From contig NZ_QXQB01000001.1 of the NCBI RefSeq assembly GCF_003605435.1, positions 620,001 through 684,000 of the forward strand: a stretch of DNA of 64,000 bases, read 5' to 3'. Origin of the DNA: Paenibacillus pinisoli (lineage in GTDB: Bacteria; Bacillota; Bacilli; Paenibacillales; Paenibacillaceae). Positions 9,347 to 18,018 of the stretch are shown one piece after another; within the stretch, counting starts at the first letter, position 1, and every line of letters begins with the position of its first letter. The notes beneath the pieces were generated by a model. It searched no databases and was not told where the DNA came from. It worked only from the letters and a program-made list of their open reading frames with translations. A program made the translations under genes and the position numbers.

Positions 9347-9670
9347 TTAATAGATAGCGTACACTTTCACCAAGAAGGAAGCCTGTGCACCGCTTGGATT
9401 GGCGATATACAGCGATCTTGCAGATATAACCTTCGATGTATTCCCGCTGATGACATCATCCAGTTCAGTAGGGTCTGTGCCTGCTGACACATCCCTCTTC
9501 ACATCAAATGTAATGTCATACTGGTCTACTCCCCCGCCTTCAACTTCCCATCTCAAACGTTTGGTTCCCGGCGGAAGCACTTCCGTACTGAAGTTCCCGC
9601 TCGAACGATGCTTTTGACCGCTTAACGGCGCTTTTTCCGATCGAATACTCGTTATCAACTCTTGCGGCAT
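9347..9670 (-). CDS. Hypothetical protein, probably all-beta
   Basis: 107 residues, no signal peptide and no membrane segment. The sequence alternates hydrophobic and polar residues (RLRWEVEGGGVDQYDITFDV) and ends SFLVKVYAIY, suggesting a beta-rich fold. GGAGGGG five bases before the ATG makes it a convincing gene. It is monocistronic between two terminator/intergenic regions. I do not recognise the family. Similar small beta proteins occur in spore or surface structures, but nothing here proves that. Confidence 0.65.
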   Translation of the reverse strand: MPQELITSIRSEKAPLSGQKHRSSGNFSTEVLPPGTKRLRWEVEGGGVDQYDITFDVKRDVSAGTDPTELDDVISGNTSKVISARSLYIANPSGAQASFLVKVYAIY

Positions 9671-9842
9671 GAATTCCCCTCCAATATATATAATAATTTG
9701 TTACATTAACATCCATATTCATATATGGAATCATGTAGAACAATTACTATAAATTGGAAACGTATTCATGGTCTTAAGTTGAAGTGATCCATGGAGCCGA
9801 TGCTAAAAACCAATACGCCGCTTCAATAGACATTCATCAAAC

Positions 9843-10694
9843 TCATGGACGCATGCTTGCCGCCATACGCCGAAGCTGGTCAGCAACGGCAAGCTCTACT
9901 CCGCTGCTGCCTAACACTCCATGAAAGCTGACGCCGCCCCGTTCACCGTGGAAATCGGATCCTCCTGTAATGAGAAGCCCATGCTTCTCGCCGAACGCGC
10001 AATACCGCTCCGCTTCCTCAGCCGTATGGTCGGAGTGGTACGCTTCAATTCCTTGCACACCTTCACGGACCCATTGCTCCAGGAGCTCGTCCCGTCCGTA
10101 AAGGCCGGGATGGGCGATGACGCTTACGCCGCCCGCTTCACGAATCCATCGCAGCGCTTCAGTCGTGGCGACGCTCTGCACCTGCACATAAGCCTTTGTT
10201 CCAGCGCCCAGATATTGCGCAAACGCTTCATTCATATCAGAGACGATTCCTTTGCGGATTAACGCTCCCGCGATATGCGGGCGGCCGATGCTTCCTTCTT
10301 TGCCTGAAGCTGCCTCTAGAACATCAGCCATCGCAATATCGATTCCAAGCTCCTGCAGTTTACTGACAATTGCTTCATTGCGCCGTTCCCGGGCGCTCCC
10401 GATCCATGCCAGCCGCTCCAGCCATATAGGATCAGAGTTATCGGTGCAATATGCCAGCACATGAATGTCCGATCTTCCCGTAACTGTGCTTATCTCGGCT
10501 CCCGGCACAACCGCAATGCCCGCTTGTTCACCCGCCGCAACCGCTGCTTCCACACCGGCGATTGTATCATGATCCGTAATCGCGACAGCGGACAAGCCCG
10601 CAAGCTTCGCTCTTCTTACGACTTCCTCAGGAGCATACATGCCATCCGACGCCGTCGTATGGGTATGAAGATCAGCCCTGCCTGTTAGAGCCAT
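9843..10694 (-). CDS. PHP-domain phosphoesterase (YciV/TrpH-type)
   Basis: 283 residues. Metal-binding PHP motifs are visible: DLHTHTTASDG at the N-terminus, AITDHDT near residue 40, VIAHPGLY near 190 and GGSDFHGE near 245. Relatives hydrolyse 3',5'-bisphosphonucleotides or trim RNA 5' ends (RNase AM). The start overlaps the end of the upstream LysR gene by 10 bp, so the two are translationally coupled. GAGAGGG lies ten bases upstream. The exact substrate cannot be read from sequence. Confidence 0.88.
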   Translation of the reverse strand: MALTGRADLHTHTTASDGMYAPEEVVRRAKLAGLSAVAITDHDTIAGVEAAVAAGEQAGIAVVPGAEISTVTGRSDIHVLAYCTDNSDPIWLERLAWIGSARERRNEAIVSKLQELGIDIAMADVLEAASGKEGSIGRPHIAGALIRKGIVSDMNEAFAQYLGAGTKAYVQVQSVATTEALRWIREAGGVSVIAHPGLYGRDELLEQWVREGVQGIEAYHSDHTAEEAERYCAFGEKHGLLITGGSDFHGERGGVSFHGVLGSSGVELAVADQLRRMAASMRP

Positions 10695-11596
10695 TGCTGC
10701 AGATCCCTCTCTCTCAAAAAAGTCAGAAACGTTACAGCAGAGATCGGAAGCAAAGCCGACTTCAGGTAGATGGAATAAAAATGACGCTGGAACTTGGTAT
10801 CCGATACCTTGACGACCTTAATCAGCCCCAGGGCGACCTCATGCTTCACCGATGAGGCCGACAGGAAGGAGATGCCAAGCCCCGCTTCGACCGCGGACTT
10901 CACTGCGCCTGTGCTGCCGAGCTCCATCACGATTTTCATGGATGCCGGGTCGATTTTTTTCTTTTTCAATTGCTCCTCCATGACGAGGCGCGTGCCGGAG
11001 CCCTGCTCGCGAAGCACGATAGGATATTCCAGCGCCTCATCCAGCTTGACCGATTTTTTCTCCGCCAAAGGATGTCCGCTTGGGACCACAAGCATCAGCT
11101 CATCGCTCATAACCGCTTCCATATGCATATCGGGATGATTGACGGGAGCTTCAATCAGGCCGAAGTTCAATTGATGATTCAATATGTCTTCCATAATCTG
11201 TGCCGTATTCATGACCTTCATGCTTATCGCGATATGCGGGTACTCCTGGCCGAAAGGTCCCAGCAGCCTTGGCAGCACATATTCGCCGATCGTCAGGCTG
11301 GAACCCAGCTGAAGCCTTCCCTTCAGCTGCTTCGTGAAGGTGGACATCGCTTGGTCGGTATCGCGGATCAGATCAATGCTGTTCTTGGCATAGGGCAGAA
11401 GCGCTCTGCCCGCCTCCGTCAGCTCGATCTTCTTCGTTGAGCGAAGCAGAAGCTTCGTGCCGAAGTAGTCCTCAAGCGACTGAACCTGCATCGTGACTGC
11501 CGGCTGTGTCATATGGAGGGCTTGCGCAGCGGCGGAGAAGCTTCCGCGTTCTGCAACGGTATAAAAAATATGCAGTTGATGAAAATTAAGCGCCAT
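10685..11596 (-). CDS. LysR-family transcriptional regulator (CysL-like)
   Basis: 303 residues. The N-terminal winged helix (NFHQLHIFYTVAERGSFSAAAQALHMTQPAVTMQ, split here by its helices) is a LysR signature, followed by a periplasmic-binding-like effector domain (about 90-300). Overall it resembles CysL/YwfK-type regulators of sulfur assimilation, but the effector cannot be inferred. It is co-transcribed with and overlaps the PHP gene, which is unusual since LysR genes are more often divergent from their target. Confidence 0.85.
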   Translation of the reverse strand: MALNFHQLHIFYTVAERGSFSAAAQALHMTQPAVTMQVQSLEDYFGTKLLLRSTKKIELTEAGRALLPYAKNSIDLIRDTDQAMSTFTKQLKGRLQLGSSLTIGEYVLPRLLGPFGQEYPHIAISMKVMNTAQIMEDILNHQLNFGLIEAPVNHPDMHMEAVMSDELMLVVPSGHPLAEKKSVKLDEALEYPIVLREQGSGTRLVMEEQLKKKKIDPASMKIVMELGSTGAVKSAVEAGLGISFLSASSVKHEVALGLIKVVKVSDTKFQRHFYSIYLKSALLPISAVTFLTFLRERDLQQWL

Positions 11597-11745
11597 CTAT
11601 AATCCGTCCTTTCTTTGGCTTTATTATACTACAGTACGTGCCCGAAGCGACATGCATACGGCAAAATGAAGAAACGCGACCCCATGGATCGCGCTCTTAT
11701 ACCAATATTTGTATTATGTACCGATTATTTTTCGAAAGTAAGTCG

Positions 11746-12183
11746 TCACTTGCGTTTCCGGCTGTTCTTGACGAGTGTCATTCTTCTGGAATGCCTCAGC
11801 CAGGAATAATAGGATTTTAGGTCTCGAAGCTCAATCGTCTCCGACATTCTGCCCAGGAAGGTTACAATAATCATCTTGTGCAGCGGATTGCCCAGCAGAT
11901 CAAGCTCAGTCAGCGAGTCCGCAAATTCCGCTACAAATACAAGATCCTCATCAATTAAATAAACGTCCTGCTCATTGCGATAGTAAGGTTCGATCCGGCC
12001 TTTCTTCAAGCATTCCCACAAATACTCGGCAATATCTTCGTATCCGGTCTTCTCGCTCTCGATTCGATCTAACCAGCGACTTTTGGCATGGTTGGTAATA
12101 ATGACATCAACCACCTTTTTGTCGCCAAGTTCGACATAAAACGACTCATAGGTACTCCATCTTCTCGTCATTTTATCCTTCAT
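11746..12183 (-). CDS. Hypothetical protein near ylbG/ricF
   Basis: 145 residues from the ATG at 12183, with AAGGAG eleven bases upstream (a TTG at 12204 is the alternative). Soluble and charged; contains TNHAKSRWLDRIESEKTGYED and a basic C-terminus (SRRMTLVKNSRKRK) that could bind nucleic acid. A good sigma-A promoter lies at 12239-12266. The H-AKSRW-DR stretch resembles the start of small RelE/toxin-like folds, but this is weak. Function unknown. Confidence 0.7.
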   Translation of the reverse strand: MKDKMTRRWSTYESFYVELGDKKVVDVIITNHAKSRWLDRIESEKTGYEDIAEYLWECLKKGRIEPYYRNEQDVYLIDEDLVFVAEFADSLTELDLLGNPLHKMIIVTFLGRMSETIELRDLKSYYSWLRHSRRMTLVKNSRKRK

Positions 12184-12238
12184 CTCGCAACCTACTCCTT
12201 CCAAGGAACCAGGGCTTTTATCCTATTTATTTATTTCC

Positions 12239-12266
12239 ATTCTACCATGATTGTCCGATTTTTCAA
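12239..12266 (-). promoter_or_regulatory. Sigma-A promoter for the 145-aa gene
   Basis: TTGAAA, 16 bp, TAGAAT on the minus strand: each hexamer matches five of six consensus bases. It lies 56 bp upstream of the start at 12183 and downstream of the ylbG terminator. Confidence 0.6.
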
Positions 12267-12314
12267 CAATAAAATAAACTCAGGCCATATATGGTTTAAT
12301 ATGTAAATTTACAA

Positions 12315-12360
12315 CTAAAAAAACCGCTTCTCAGCGCTAATAATGCGCCAAGAAGCGGTT
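12315..12360 (-). terminator. Terminator after ricF-ylbG
   Basis: On the minus strand AACCGCTTCT (12351-12360) pairs with AGAAGCGGTT (12322-12331), with an inner GCGC/GCGC, followed by seven T. It ends the ricF-ylbG unit. Confidence 0.85.
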
Positions 12361-12379
12361 ACTTCATTCGTATTCCAAA

Positions 12380-12643
12380 TTAAAGGCTATAAAATCTTGT
12401 TTTATCTTCCTGTTCCTTGCTGTACTCAGTCGGAATCTCCGAACGATAGGACCGCTCAACTTTCCTTACAAAGGACAAGCGGCTCATCTGCCTCAAGGAT
12501 TCCTCTGTCTTGTCGGTATTCATATACAGCACGACATAATGAAGCTTGCGCGACATAAAGTGGATAGACCCGAATCTCTCCAAAGCCCTTGCCGCCTTCA
12601 AATCGCTTACCCATACGATAAACCCCGTTCGATCCGGTAACAT
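12380..12643 (-). CDS. ylbG: YlbG family protein (DUF2129)
   Basis: 87 residues, typical for YlbG. The N-terminus DRTGFIVWVSDLKAARALER and the core RKLHYVVLYMN are characteristic. The function is not established; it is conserved next to ricF (ylbF) in Bacillales. GAGGGGAG lies seven bases before the ATG, and ricF ends 45 bp upstream. Confidence 0.9.
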   Translation of the reverse strand: MLPDRTGFIVWVSDLKAARALERFGSIHFMSRKLHYVVLYMNTDKTEESLRQMSRLSFVRKVERSYRSEIPTEYSKEQEDKTRFYSL

Positions 12644-12688
12644 CAGCTTGCTCCCCTCTATAACCTCCCGAAGGCTTCAGGCGCGGAC

Positions 12689-13177
12689 TTAGCCGCACCC
12701 GCCGCTTCCGCAGCCGCATGATCCGCCGCCGCCGCATCCGCCTCCCAGGTTCCTCTCGTTGCCCGGCACCTTGATCGTGTCGGATACCGACTCTGCAATC
12801 ATGCGTGATACCTCATACAGCATATCGTCCACTGCTTGCTCGGAGGCTTTGAATTTGCTTACGCATTCCAACTCCATCAGCCGCTTCTCGACATCCTTTA
12901 CTTTGTCTTTCGCTTCGTGGTAGTTCGGATGGAAACGTCCGAAGCGCTGGCATTCCTCGAATAGCTCCTTCGCCTTGGAGAACTCGATCTGCAAGCTCTT
13001 CACTTCTTCGTTCTCATTCACTACCGACTTCCAATATAAATAATCGGACACTTCCGCCGATTGATTAATCCAGTCCCCCAGCTCGTAAGCGGACAAAAGC
13101 AGCGACGCCATATCGAGCGAAGATCTGACGCCATCATCTTGCACCGACGGAGCTGTCCATGATTCGGCAACAGGCAT
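12689..13177 (-). CDS. ricF: RicF/YlbF, Ric complex subunit
   Basis: 162 residues from the ATG at 13177, with AGGTGG just upstream (a TTG at 13195 is a poorer start). The helical YlbF core (about 25-135) is followed by a glycine/cysteine-rich tail, GGGCGGGGSCGCGSGGCG, with four cysteines. In B. subtilis RicA, RicF and RicT form a complex carrying [4Fe-4S] clusters that works with RNase Y in mRNA maturation and affects sporulation, competence and biofilm. The tail is a plausible cluster ligand set. An additional N-terminal 20 residues lack recognisable features. Confidence 0.9.
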   Translation of the reverse strand: MPVAESWTAPSVQDDGVRSSLDMASLLLSAYELGDWINQSAEVSDYLYWKSVVNENEEVKSLQIEFSKAKELFEECQRFGRFHPNYHEAKDKVKDVEKRLMELECVSKFKASEQAVDDMLYEVSRMIAESVSDTIKVPGNERNLGGGCGGGGSCGCGSGGCG

Positions 13178-13250
13178 TGATCCACCTCTTTTCAATTCGC
13201 TTGCTATTAATTTATCATATCATAACCTCCAAGCCAATAGATAGAGGAGC

Positions 13251-15266
13251 TTAGAGGGTAAGTCCGCTTGGCAGAACCAGCTTCATCTCCTCCCACATAT
13301 CGGGAGTCAGGCGGCTTCGTTCCGGCTGCTTGTCGTCAACCAGCTTGCCCGTTACCGCCCACTGCGCGCCGCGAAGCTCAATCCGCTCCGGCACGAATTG
13401 CCGCAGCTCGCCCGCAAGCTTAAGCTGTACAGCGGTTTCCATGGCAACCGCTTGCTGAATGAGCTCCTTGCGCGTCGAAGCGTGATAGCTGCGCAGCTGC
13501 CGCCACCACGCCGCCGGAACTTGATCCATGCAGGGCAGCAGCGTCACTGAATAAGCCGGCAGCGCCAGGTCCAGCGCAAAATGCTGCAGCGGCTGCGGCT
13601 CATATAGCCACTCTCCCGCTTCAGATTGCCGCGTTCTCCCTTCCTTCCAACAGGAGACTGCTCCCATGCCAGGCTCAGGCACATGGGGGTATGCCGCAGC
13701 TGCCCCTTCAAGCGCTTGAAGGATTCCTTTGCGCGGGGGATATCCCGCCTTGTTCAGCAGCCCTCTAATCTCGCTCACTGCAGCGGGATTCACCATAAAA
13801 TGCTTCTCGCCAATCCGTTCGATCAAATGCGGAGAAATCCCGGTCAGCCTCATCGCTTCCTCCGCCAATTCGGCTGTATCGCATCGCAATAGCGTTGCTT
13901 GCTCGAAGGAATATCGGCAAGCGCGGCCCGACCATTGCTCCAGCATGGATAGAAGCTGTACCGGCAGCCCAGCTTCGCCGCTTGCCTTCCGCAGAAAGCT
14001 CGCGATCCCGTCCTTGCTGCGCCCTTGCTCCAGAGCCGCCGCTACTGACGAGGCCGTCAACCGATATAACACAGGCTCCTCGCTCCCGGCCCGTTCGGCA
14101 ATCAGCTCCAGCTCCCAGCGCATGGCGAAGGAGCTTCCCGGCACGGCAAGCAGTTCGCCGGTCGGCTGTACAATGAGCTGGCTGTCTATTCCGTCCTGGA
14201 ATTCGCGTTTGCGGAATACAAGCTCCATTCCATTGTCAGGGCCATAACGTTCGGCAAGCTCGATCCAGCCCAGCTCATGCCACAGATACAGCCACCGCTC
14301 CACCGTACTTCGAATATTGCGGCCGCCATCCTGCGCCGTGCCGCTTCGCTCAGCCAGAAGAGCTCCCCAATCGGCAAGCTCGTTTGCAGAGAGCCACAAT
14401 TCCGACGATGCTGAGGTCAGCGCGGCGCCGATCAGGGCATTCTCCTTGGACGCTCTGACCATATACCCGCAAGCCCACAGCAGCAGTGCTCGTTCCCTCT
14501 GGTTGTCACTAATGCCGAACCAGCTTTGGAGGCCTTCCGGATCTGCGCTTGCCCCCTGCTCGTCACGATTCAGCAATCCCGCTGCTGCGGCTGCAGCCAG
14601 TCCAAAGCCAACAGGCAGAGGATAATTTTCGCTGCGCGGGACGCTCCAAGGAAAAGCCTTGAGCAGCTCCTCTTCCAATCCCAGCGCATTCTGCAGGCGC
14701 TGGATTGTCTTTTTGGGCAAAACGCCCTTCGATGTGAAGTCCGTCTCTGACTTCATTAGCGCTGCAAGCATATACAAAAGCCTGCGTCCGAAGGGTTCCT
14801 TCACGCCAACAAACTGACCGGACGCATCCATAAGCGGCTGGACAGGGGCATTCGAGTCGCTCCATGCGCACGGGAATAAAGCCTGCTGCCAGACTGGAAA
14901 GCTGTCCGCCGGGATAAAGCAGCTGCGGTCTCCCCATAGCTTGGCCGCAACAAGCACGATCCCCGCCTCCTGCAGCTGGCCTAAGCCTATACGCGCCTCC
15001 GCTCCCGAGAGAGCCGTATGCTCCTTCAGCTCTGTCAGCAGCCTCTCTTCCTCGACGGGCGCAGCGCCAAAGCGCAGAATCATCGCCGCCAGCGCCTCAT
15101 TAGCTGATGAGGACAGCCGGCCATATGCTTCCTGCACCGCATCGCGATCCTGCATGGCTGCGCGCCATGATAATCCGCGGACCAGAATTCCCTCCCACGC
15201 CGGAGCGCTTTCGAATTGCTTGATGCGCTCTTCAGACAGCTTCGCGCTTGCTTGTGACAGGTTCAT
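13251..15266 (-). CDS. XPB helicase-associated protein with Helicase_C_3-type domain
   Basis: 671 residues. No helicase motifs. The central part (about 360-460; SQLIVQPTGELLAVPGSS then VLYRLTASSVAAALEQG) resembles the XPB/Ssl2 helicase-associated domain that also forms the N-terminus of the neighbouring helicase. The N-terminal third looks like winged-helix repeats. Its start overlaps the helicase stop by 4 bp (ATGA), strong evidence of joint translation and a shared complex. Likely a DNA-binding partner in repair or recombination; the biochemical role is unknown. Confidence 0.8.
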   Translation of the reverse strand: MNLSQASAKLSEERIKQFESAPAWEGILVRGLSWRAAMQDRDAVQEAYGRLSSSANEALAAMILRFGAAPVEEERLLTELKEHTALSGAEARIGLGQLQEAGIVLVAAKLWGDRSCFIPADSFPVWQQALFPCAWSDSNAPVQPLMDASGQFVGVKEPFGRRLLYMLAALMKSETDFTSKGVLPKKTIQRLQNALGLEEELLKAFPWSVPRSENYPLPVGFGLAAAAAAGLLNRDEQGASADPEGLQSWFGISDNQRERALLLWACGYMVRASKENALIGAALTSASSELWLSANELADWGALLAERSGTAQDGGRNIRSTVERWLYLWHELGWIELAERYGPDNGMELVFRKREFQDGIDSQLIVQPTGELLAVPGSSFAMRWELELIAERAGSEEPVLYRLTASSVAAALEQGRSKDGIASFLRKASGEAGLPVQLLSMLEQWSGRACRYSFEQATLLRCDTAELAEEAMRLTGISPHLIERIGEKHFMVNPAAVSEIRGLLNKAGYPPRKGILQALEGAAAAYPHVPEPGMGAVSCWKEGRTRQSEAGEWLYEPQPLQHFALDLALPAYSVTLLPCMDQVPAAWWRQLRSYHASTRKELIQQAVAMETAVQLKLAGELRQFVPERIELRGAQWAVTGKLVDDKQPERSRLTPDMWEEMKLVLPSGLTL

Positions 15267-17035
15267 CCGTTCGCCGCCTCCGATTGCACCCGGCTAGCGC
15301 GGGCATCCGCCGCCGATAGCTGCATATATTCATAACCTTGCTCCAGCATGAACAGCTGCCGCTTAAGGGCAAACTCCGTCTCTTTCGTTCCATCCGTTAC
15401 CAGCGTATAGAACCATGCCCGATTCTCTCCCTGCTTCGGGCGCAGCAGGCGTCCCACCCGCTGGGCTTCCTCCTGCCTGGAGCCGAAGCTCCCCGAAAGC
15501 TGAATCGCTACCGACGCATCCGGCAAATCAATCGCAAGATTGGCTACCTTGGATACGACTAATACAGGAATGCTGCCGCTGCGGAATTGGTCATACAGCT
15601 GCAGCCGCTCCTCATGCGGCGTCTCGCCCGTCAACAAGGGGGCTCCAAGCTCGCCGGCCACTTCGCGCAGCTGGCCCAAATATTGGCCGATAACGAGCGT
15701 CTGCTTGTCCCTGTACTGCTCCAGAAGCTCTCTTACAACAGGCAGCTTGCCCGGATTCTCGGCCGCGATGCGCAGCCTGCTGCGCGGTGCCGCTGCAGCA
15801 TATCTGGGATGCTGCGAAGCGTCCAGAGGCACCCGGATCTCGGCGCAGCTGACTGCTGCAATATACTCACCCTTCTCCGCTTCCTTCCATTGCATATCGT
15901 ATTGCTTGGGACCGATCAAGGAATAGACATCCTCCGCGCAGCCGTCCTCGCGCACAAGCGTGGCCGTCAGGCCTAGCCGCCGCGTCGCCTGTATGGATGC
16001 AGTCATGCGGAAGACCGGGGCCGGAAGCAAATGCACCTCGTCATAGATAATGAGCCCCCAATCCCTTTCATTGAACAGCCCTATATGAAGAAACTCGCCT
16101 TCCTTGGACTTCCGGCGTGTTAATAGCTGATACGTCGCAATAGTCACAGGTTTAACTTCCTTCGTCTGGCCGTTGTATAATCCTACGCTGTCCGCCGCCA
16201 GGGTCGTCTTGTCCAGCAGCTCATCCTTCCATTGCTCCGCCGATGTCCGGCTGGAAGTCAGAATGAGCGTCGCAGCACCAAGCCGAGCGAGCGCCGCAAT
16301 GCCGACAACGGTCTTCCCTGTCCCGCAGGGCAGCACCACTACGCCGCTGCCCCCTCTTGCGGCGCCGTCTTGGATAAAGGAGCCCACTGCCCCCTCCTGG
16401 TAGTCGCGCAAGGCGAATGAGACCCCCTTCAACGTCTGCTCCCTCAGCCGTACAGGCAATGACTCGCCTGTGTGGTAACCGGCATAATCCATTACCGGAT
16501 AGCCCTGCCTGGCCAGCTCCTGCTTGAGCAGCCCCCGGCTATCCGGAGCGAGCTGCCACAGCTCCGGGCTTCGGACCGCTTCGACCCAAGCCATAATGCG
16601 CGGAAGATGCTTAAGCGCCTCTAGTGCAGCTGCATCTCCATTCAGCAGAAGCGCTCCATCCTCGGCATACAGCCTCAGCTTCCCATATCTCCTTCCCCAT
16701 AGCCGGATCATCCCTTCCGCCTGAAGGGGCACGCCGAACTTCGAATTGGCTTTTAGCGTCTCAATAGCCAGCTCGACTGTCCATCCCTCATCCAGGGCAT
16801 GCCATAGGGTCATTGGCGTAATGCGGTATGTATGTATGGAGCCTGCGCGCTTGCGTGCTTCCGCGAAGCGATGAAGCTGCTCGCGGACGGCATGAGCGGA
16901 CGGGCATCTTTCATCCAGCAGCACAGTCAAGTCGGACTGTACAATGATTGCTCCTTCGGTATTCAACGGACATAAGCCTCCCATTCTGCGCATTCTCTCT
17001 CCACAGTATGAAAGTTTTGTATACATTTTATCCAT
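15263..17035 (-). CDS. XPB-type superfamily 2 DNA helicase
   Basis: About 590 residues from the ATG at 17035 (the frame is open to 17107; the RBS before 17035 is weak). N-terminal Helicase_C_3-type domain (about 25-105), then SF2 motor: motif I LPCGTGKT (about 235-242), motif II DEVH (332-335), the XPB RED motif in LTATLVREDG (362-364) and motif VI QRVGRLLRP. XPB helicases unwind or anchor DNA in nucleotide excision repair; bacterial forms are 3'-5' helicases of uncertain role. It is followed with a 4-bp overlap by its partner gene. Confidence 0.9.
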   Translation of the reverse strand: MDKMYTKLSYCGERMRRMGGLCPLNTEGAIIVQSDLTVLLDERCPSAHAVREQLHRFAEARKRAGSIHTYRITPMTLWHALDEGWTVELAIETLKANSKFGVPLQAEGMIRLWGRRYGKLRLYAEDGALLLNGDAAALEALKHLPRIMAWVEAVRSPELWQLAPDSRGLLKQELARQGYPVMDYAGYHTGESLPVRLREQTLKGVSFALRDYQEGAVGSFIQDGAARGGSGVVVLPCGTGKTVVGIAALARLGAATLILTSSRTSAEQWKDELLDKTTLAADSVGLYNGQTKEVKPVTIATYQLLTRRKSKEGEFLHIGLFNERDWGLIIYDEVHLLPAPVFRMTASIQATRRLGLTATLVREDGCAEDVYSLIGPKQYDMQWKEAEKGEYIAAVSCAEIRVPLDASQHPRYAAAAPRSRLRIAAENPGKLPVVRELLEQYRDKQTLVIGQYLGQLREVAGELGAPLLTGETPHEERLQLYDQFRSGSIPVLVVSKVANLAIDLPDASVAIQLSGSFGSRQEEAQRVGRLLRPKQGENRAWFYTLVTDGTKETEFALKRQLFMLEQGYEYMQLSAADARASRVQSEAANG

Positions 17036-17075
17036 GGAAGCTTCTTTTCCTTCATCGATTATTGAACCCGATCTG

Positions 17076-17084
17076 TGGTATAGT
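17076..17084 (+). promoter_or_regulatory. Extended -10 promoter for the nuclease gene
   Basis: TG-G-TATAGT on the plus strand, about 55 bp before the start at 17139. No good -35 is visible, which fits an extended -10 promoter. It lies between the divergent helicase and nuclease genes. Confidence 0.45.
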
Positions 17085-17138
17085 AGAAAAGGATTTATTT
17101 GAACCAACCTTTTAATCGGAGCTGGAGGCTATACTTCT

Positions 17139-17990
17139 ATGAGACGTTCATTGCAATTGCTACTTCTGATGCTCTCCATCATGCTGGCAGGCTGTTCTGC
17201 CCTTTCCATATCTGCGGACCAAAATGTGAAATCGGATACATGGTATCCGGTATCCGGTTACGTAGACGGCGATACGTTCAAGATCAAAGTCGGGGATACG
17301 AACAACACGATTCGTATGCTCTATATCGATACGCCCGAGACCAAGAAGGCGAATACTCCTGTGCAGGCCTACGGTCCTGAGGCATCGGCCTTCACCGAGC
17401 AGTTGCTGAGGGAGTCAGGCGAGGTCAAACTAAGCTTCGATAAAGAACTAAAAGACCGATACGACCGCACGCTCGCCATTGTGGAGCTGAAGGACGGGCG
17501 TATTCTGAATGAGCTCCTCTTGCAAGAGGGACTCGCGAAAGTGCTGATTGTCGAGCCTAATGTGAAGATGGAGAACGCATACAAGCAGCTGGAGCAGACT
17601 GCGAAGCAGAACAAAGTGGGGCTCTGGAGCTCAGGCAAGGAAACCAGCCAAGCAGAAATTTCGGTGCAGAAGTCGTATCATATGGGACTTGTCATTGATG
17701 TGGATAAGCGGGGAGAGCTGGTGACCATCACGAATACAACGAGGAAGCCCATCGACATGGAAGGCTGGAAGCTCGTCAGCGTACGGGGCAACCAAACCTA
17801 TACGTTCCCGGAGATTGAATTGCCGGCGCAGAGCAAGTTGCTGGTCTCGTCCGGAGAGGATCATGTCAAGGACGATAACTCGATTGTGCTCATATGGGAA
17901 GTCGATAATGTATGGAACAATACGGAGCCCGATCCAGCGGAGCTCTATAATGAAAACAATGAGCTTGTCGCCTTGTGGGAGGACGAATAA
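17139..17990 (+). CDS. Lipoprotein thermonuclease with C-terminal lamin-tail-like domain
   Basis: 283 residues. Lipoprotein signal with lipobox LAGC (Cys19). Staphylococcal nuclease domain about 38-168: VDGDTFKIKV, RMLYIDTPE and KDRYDRTLA carry the expected catalytic Asp/Arg/Glu positions. The C-terminal part (about 180-280; LVTITNTTRKPIDMEGWKLV, FPEIELPAQSKLLVSSG) matches the beta-sandwich lamin-tail pattern often joined to secreted nucleases. It is therefore a surface-anchored Ca2+-dependent nuclease, likely for nucleic acid scavenging. GGAGG lies ten bases before the ATG. Confidence 0.88.
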   Translation: MRRSLQLLLLMLSIMLAGCSALSISADQNVKSDTWYPVSGYVDGDTFKIKVGDTNNTIRMLYIDTPETKKANTPVQAYGPEASAFTEQLLRESGEVKLSFDKELKDRYDRTLAIVELKDGRILNELLLQEGLAKVLIVEPNVKMENAYKQLEQTAKQNKVGLWSSGKETSQAEISVQKSYHMGLVIDVDKRGELVTITNTTRKPIDMEGWKLVSVRGNQTYTFPEIELPAQSKLLVSSGEDHVKDDNSIVLIWEVDNVWNNTEPDPAELYNENNELVALWEDE

Positions 17991-18003
17991 TCGTCCTCCT
18001 TTT
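17978..18003 (+). terminator. Terminator overlapping the nuclease stop codon
   Basis: GGAGGACGA (17978-17986) and TCGTCCTCC (17991-17999) form a perfect stem with a four-base loop that contains the stop codon, followed by TTTT. Confidence 0.65.
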
Positions 18004-18018
18004 CACTTGGCGGCAAGC

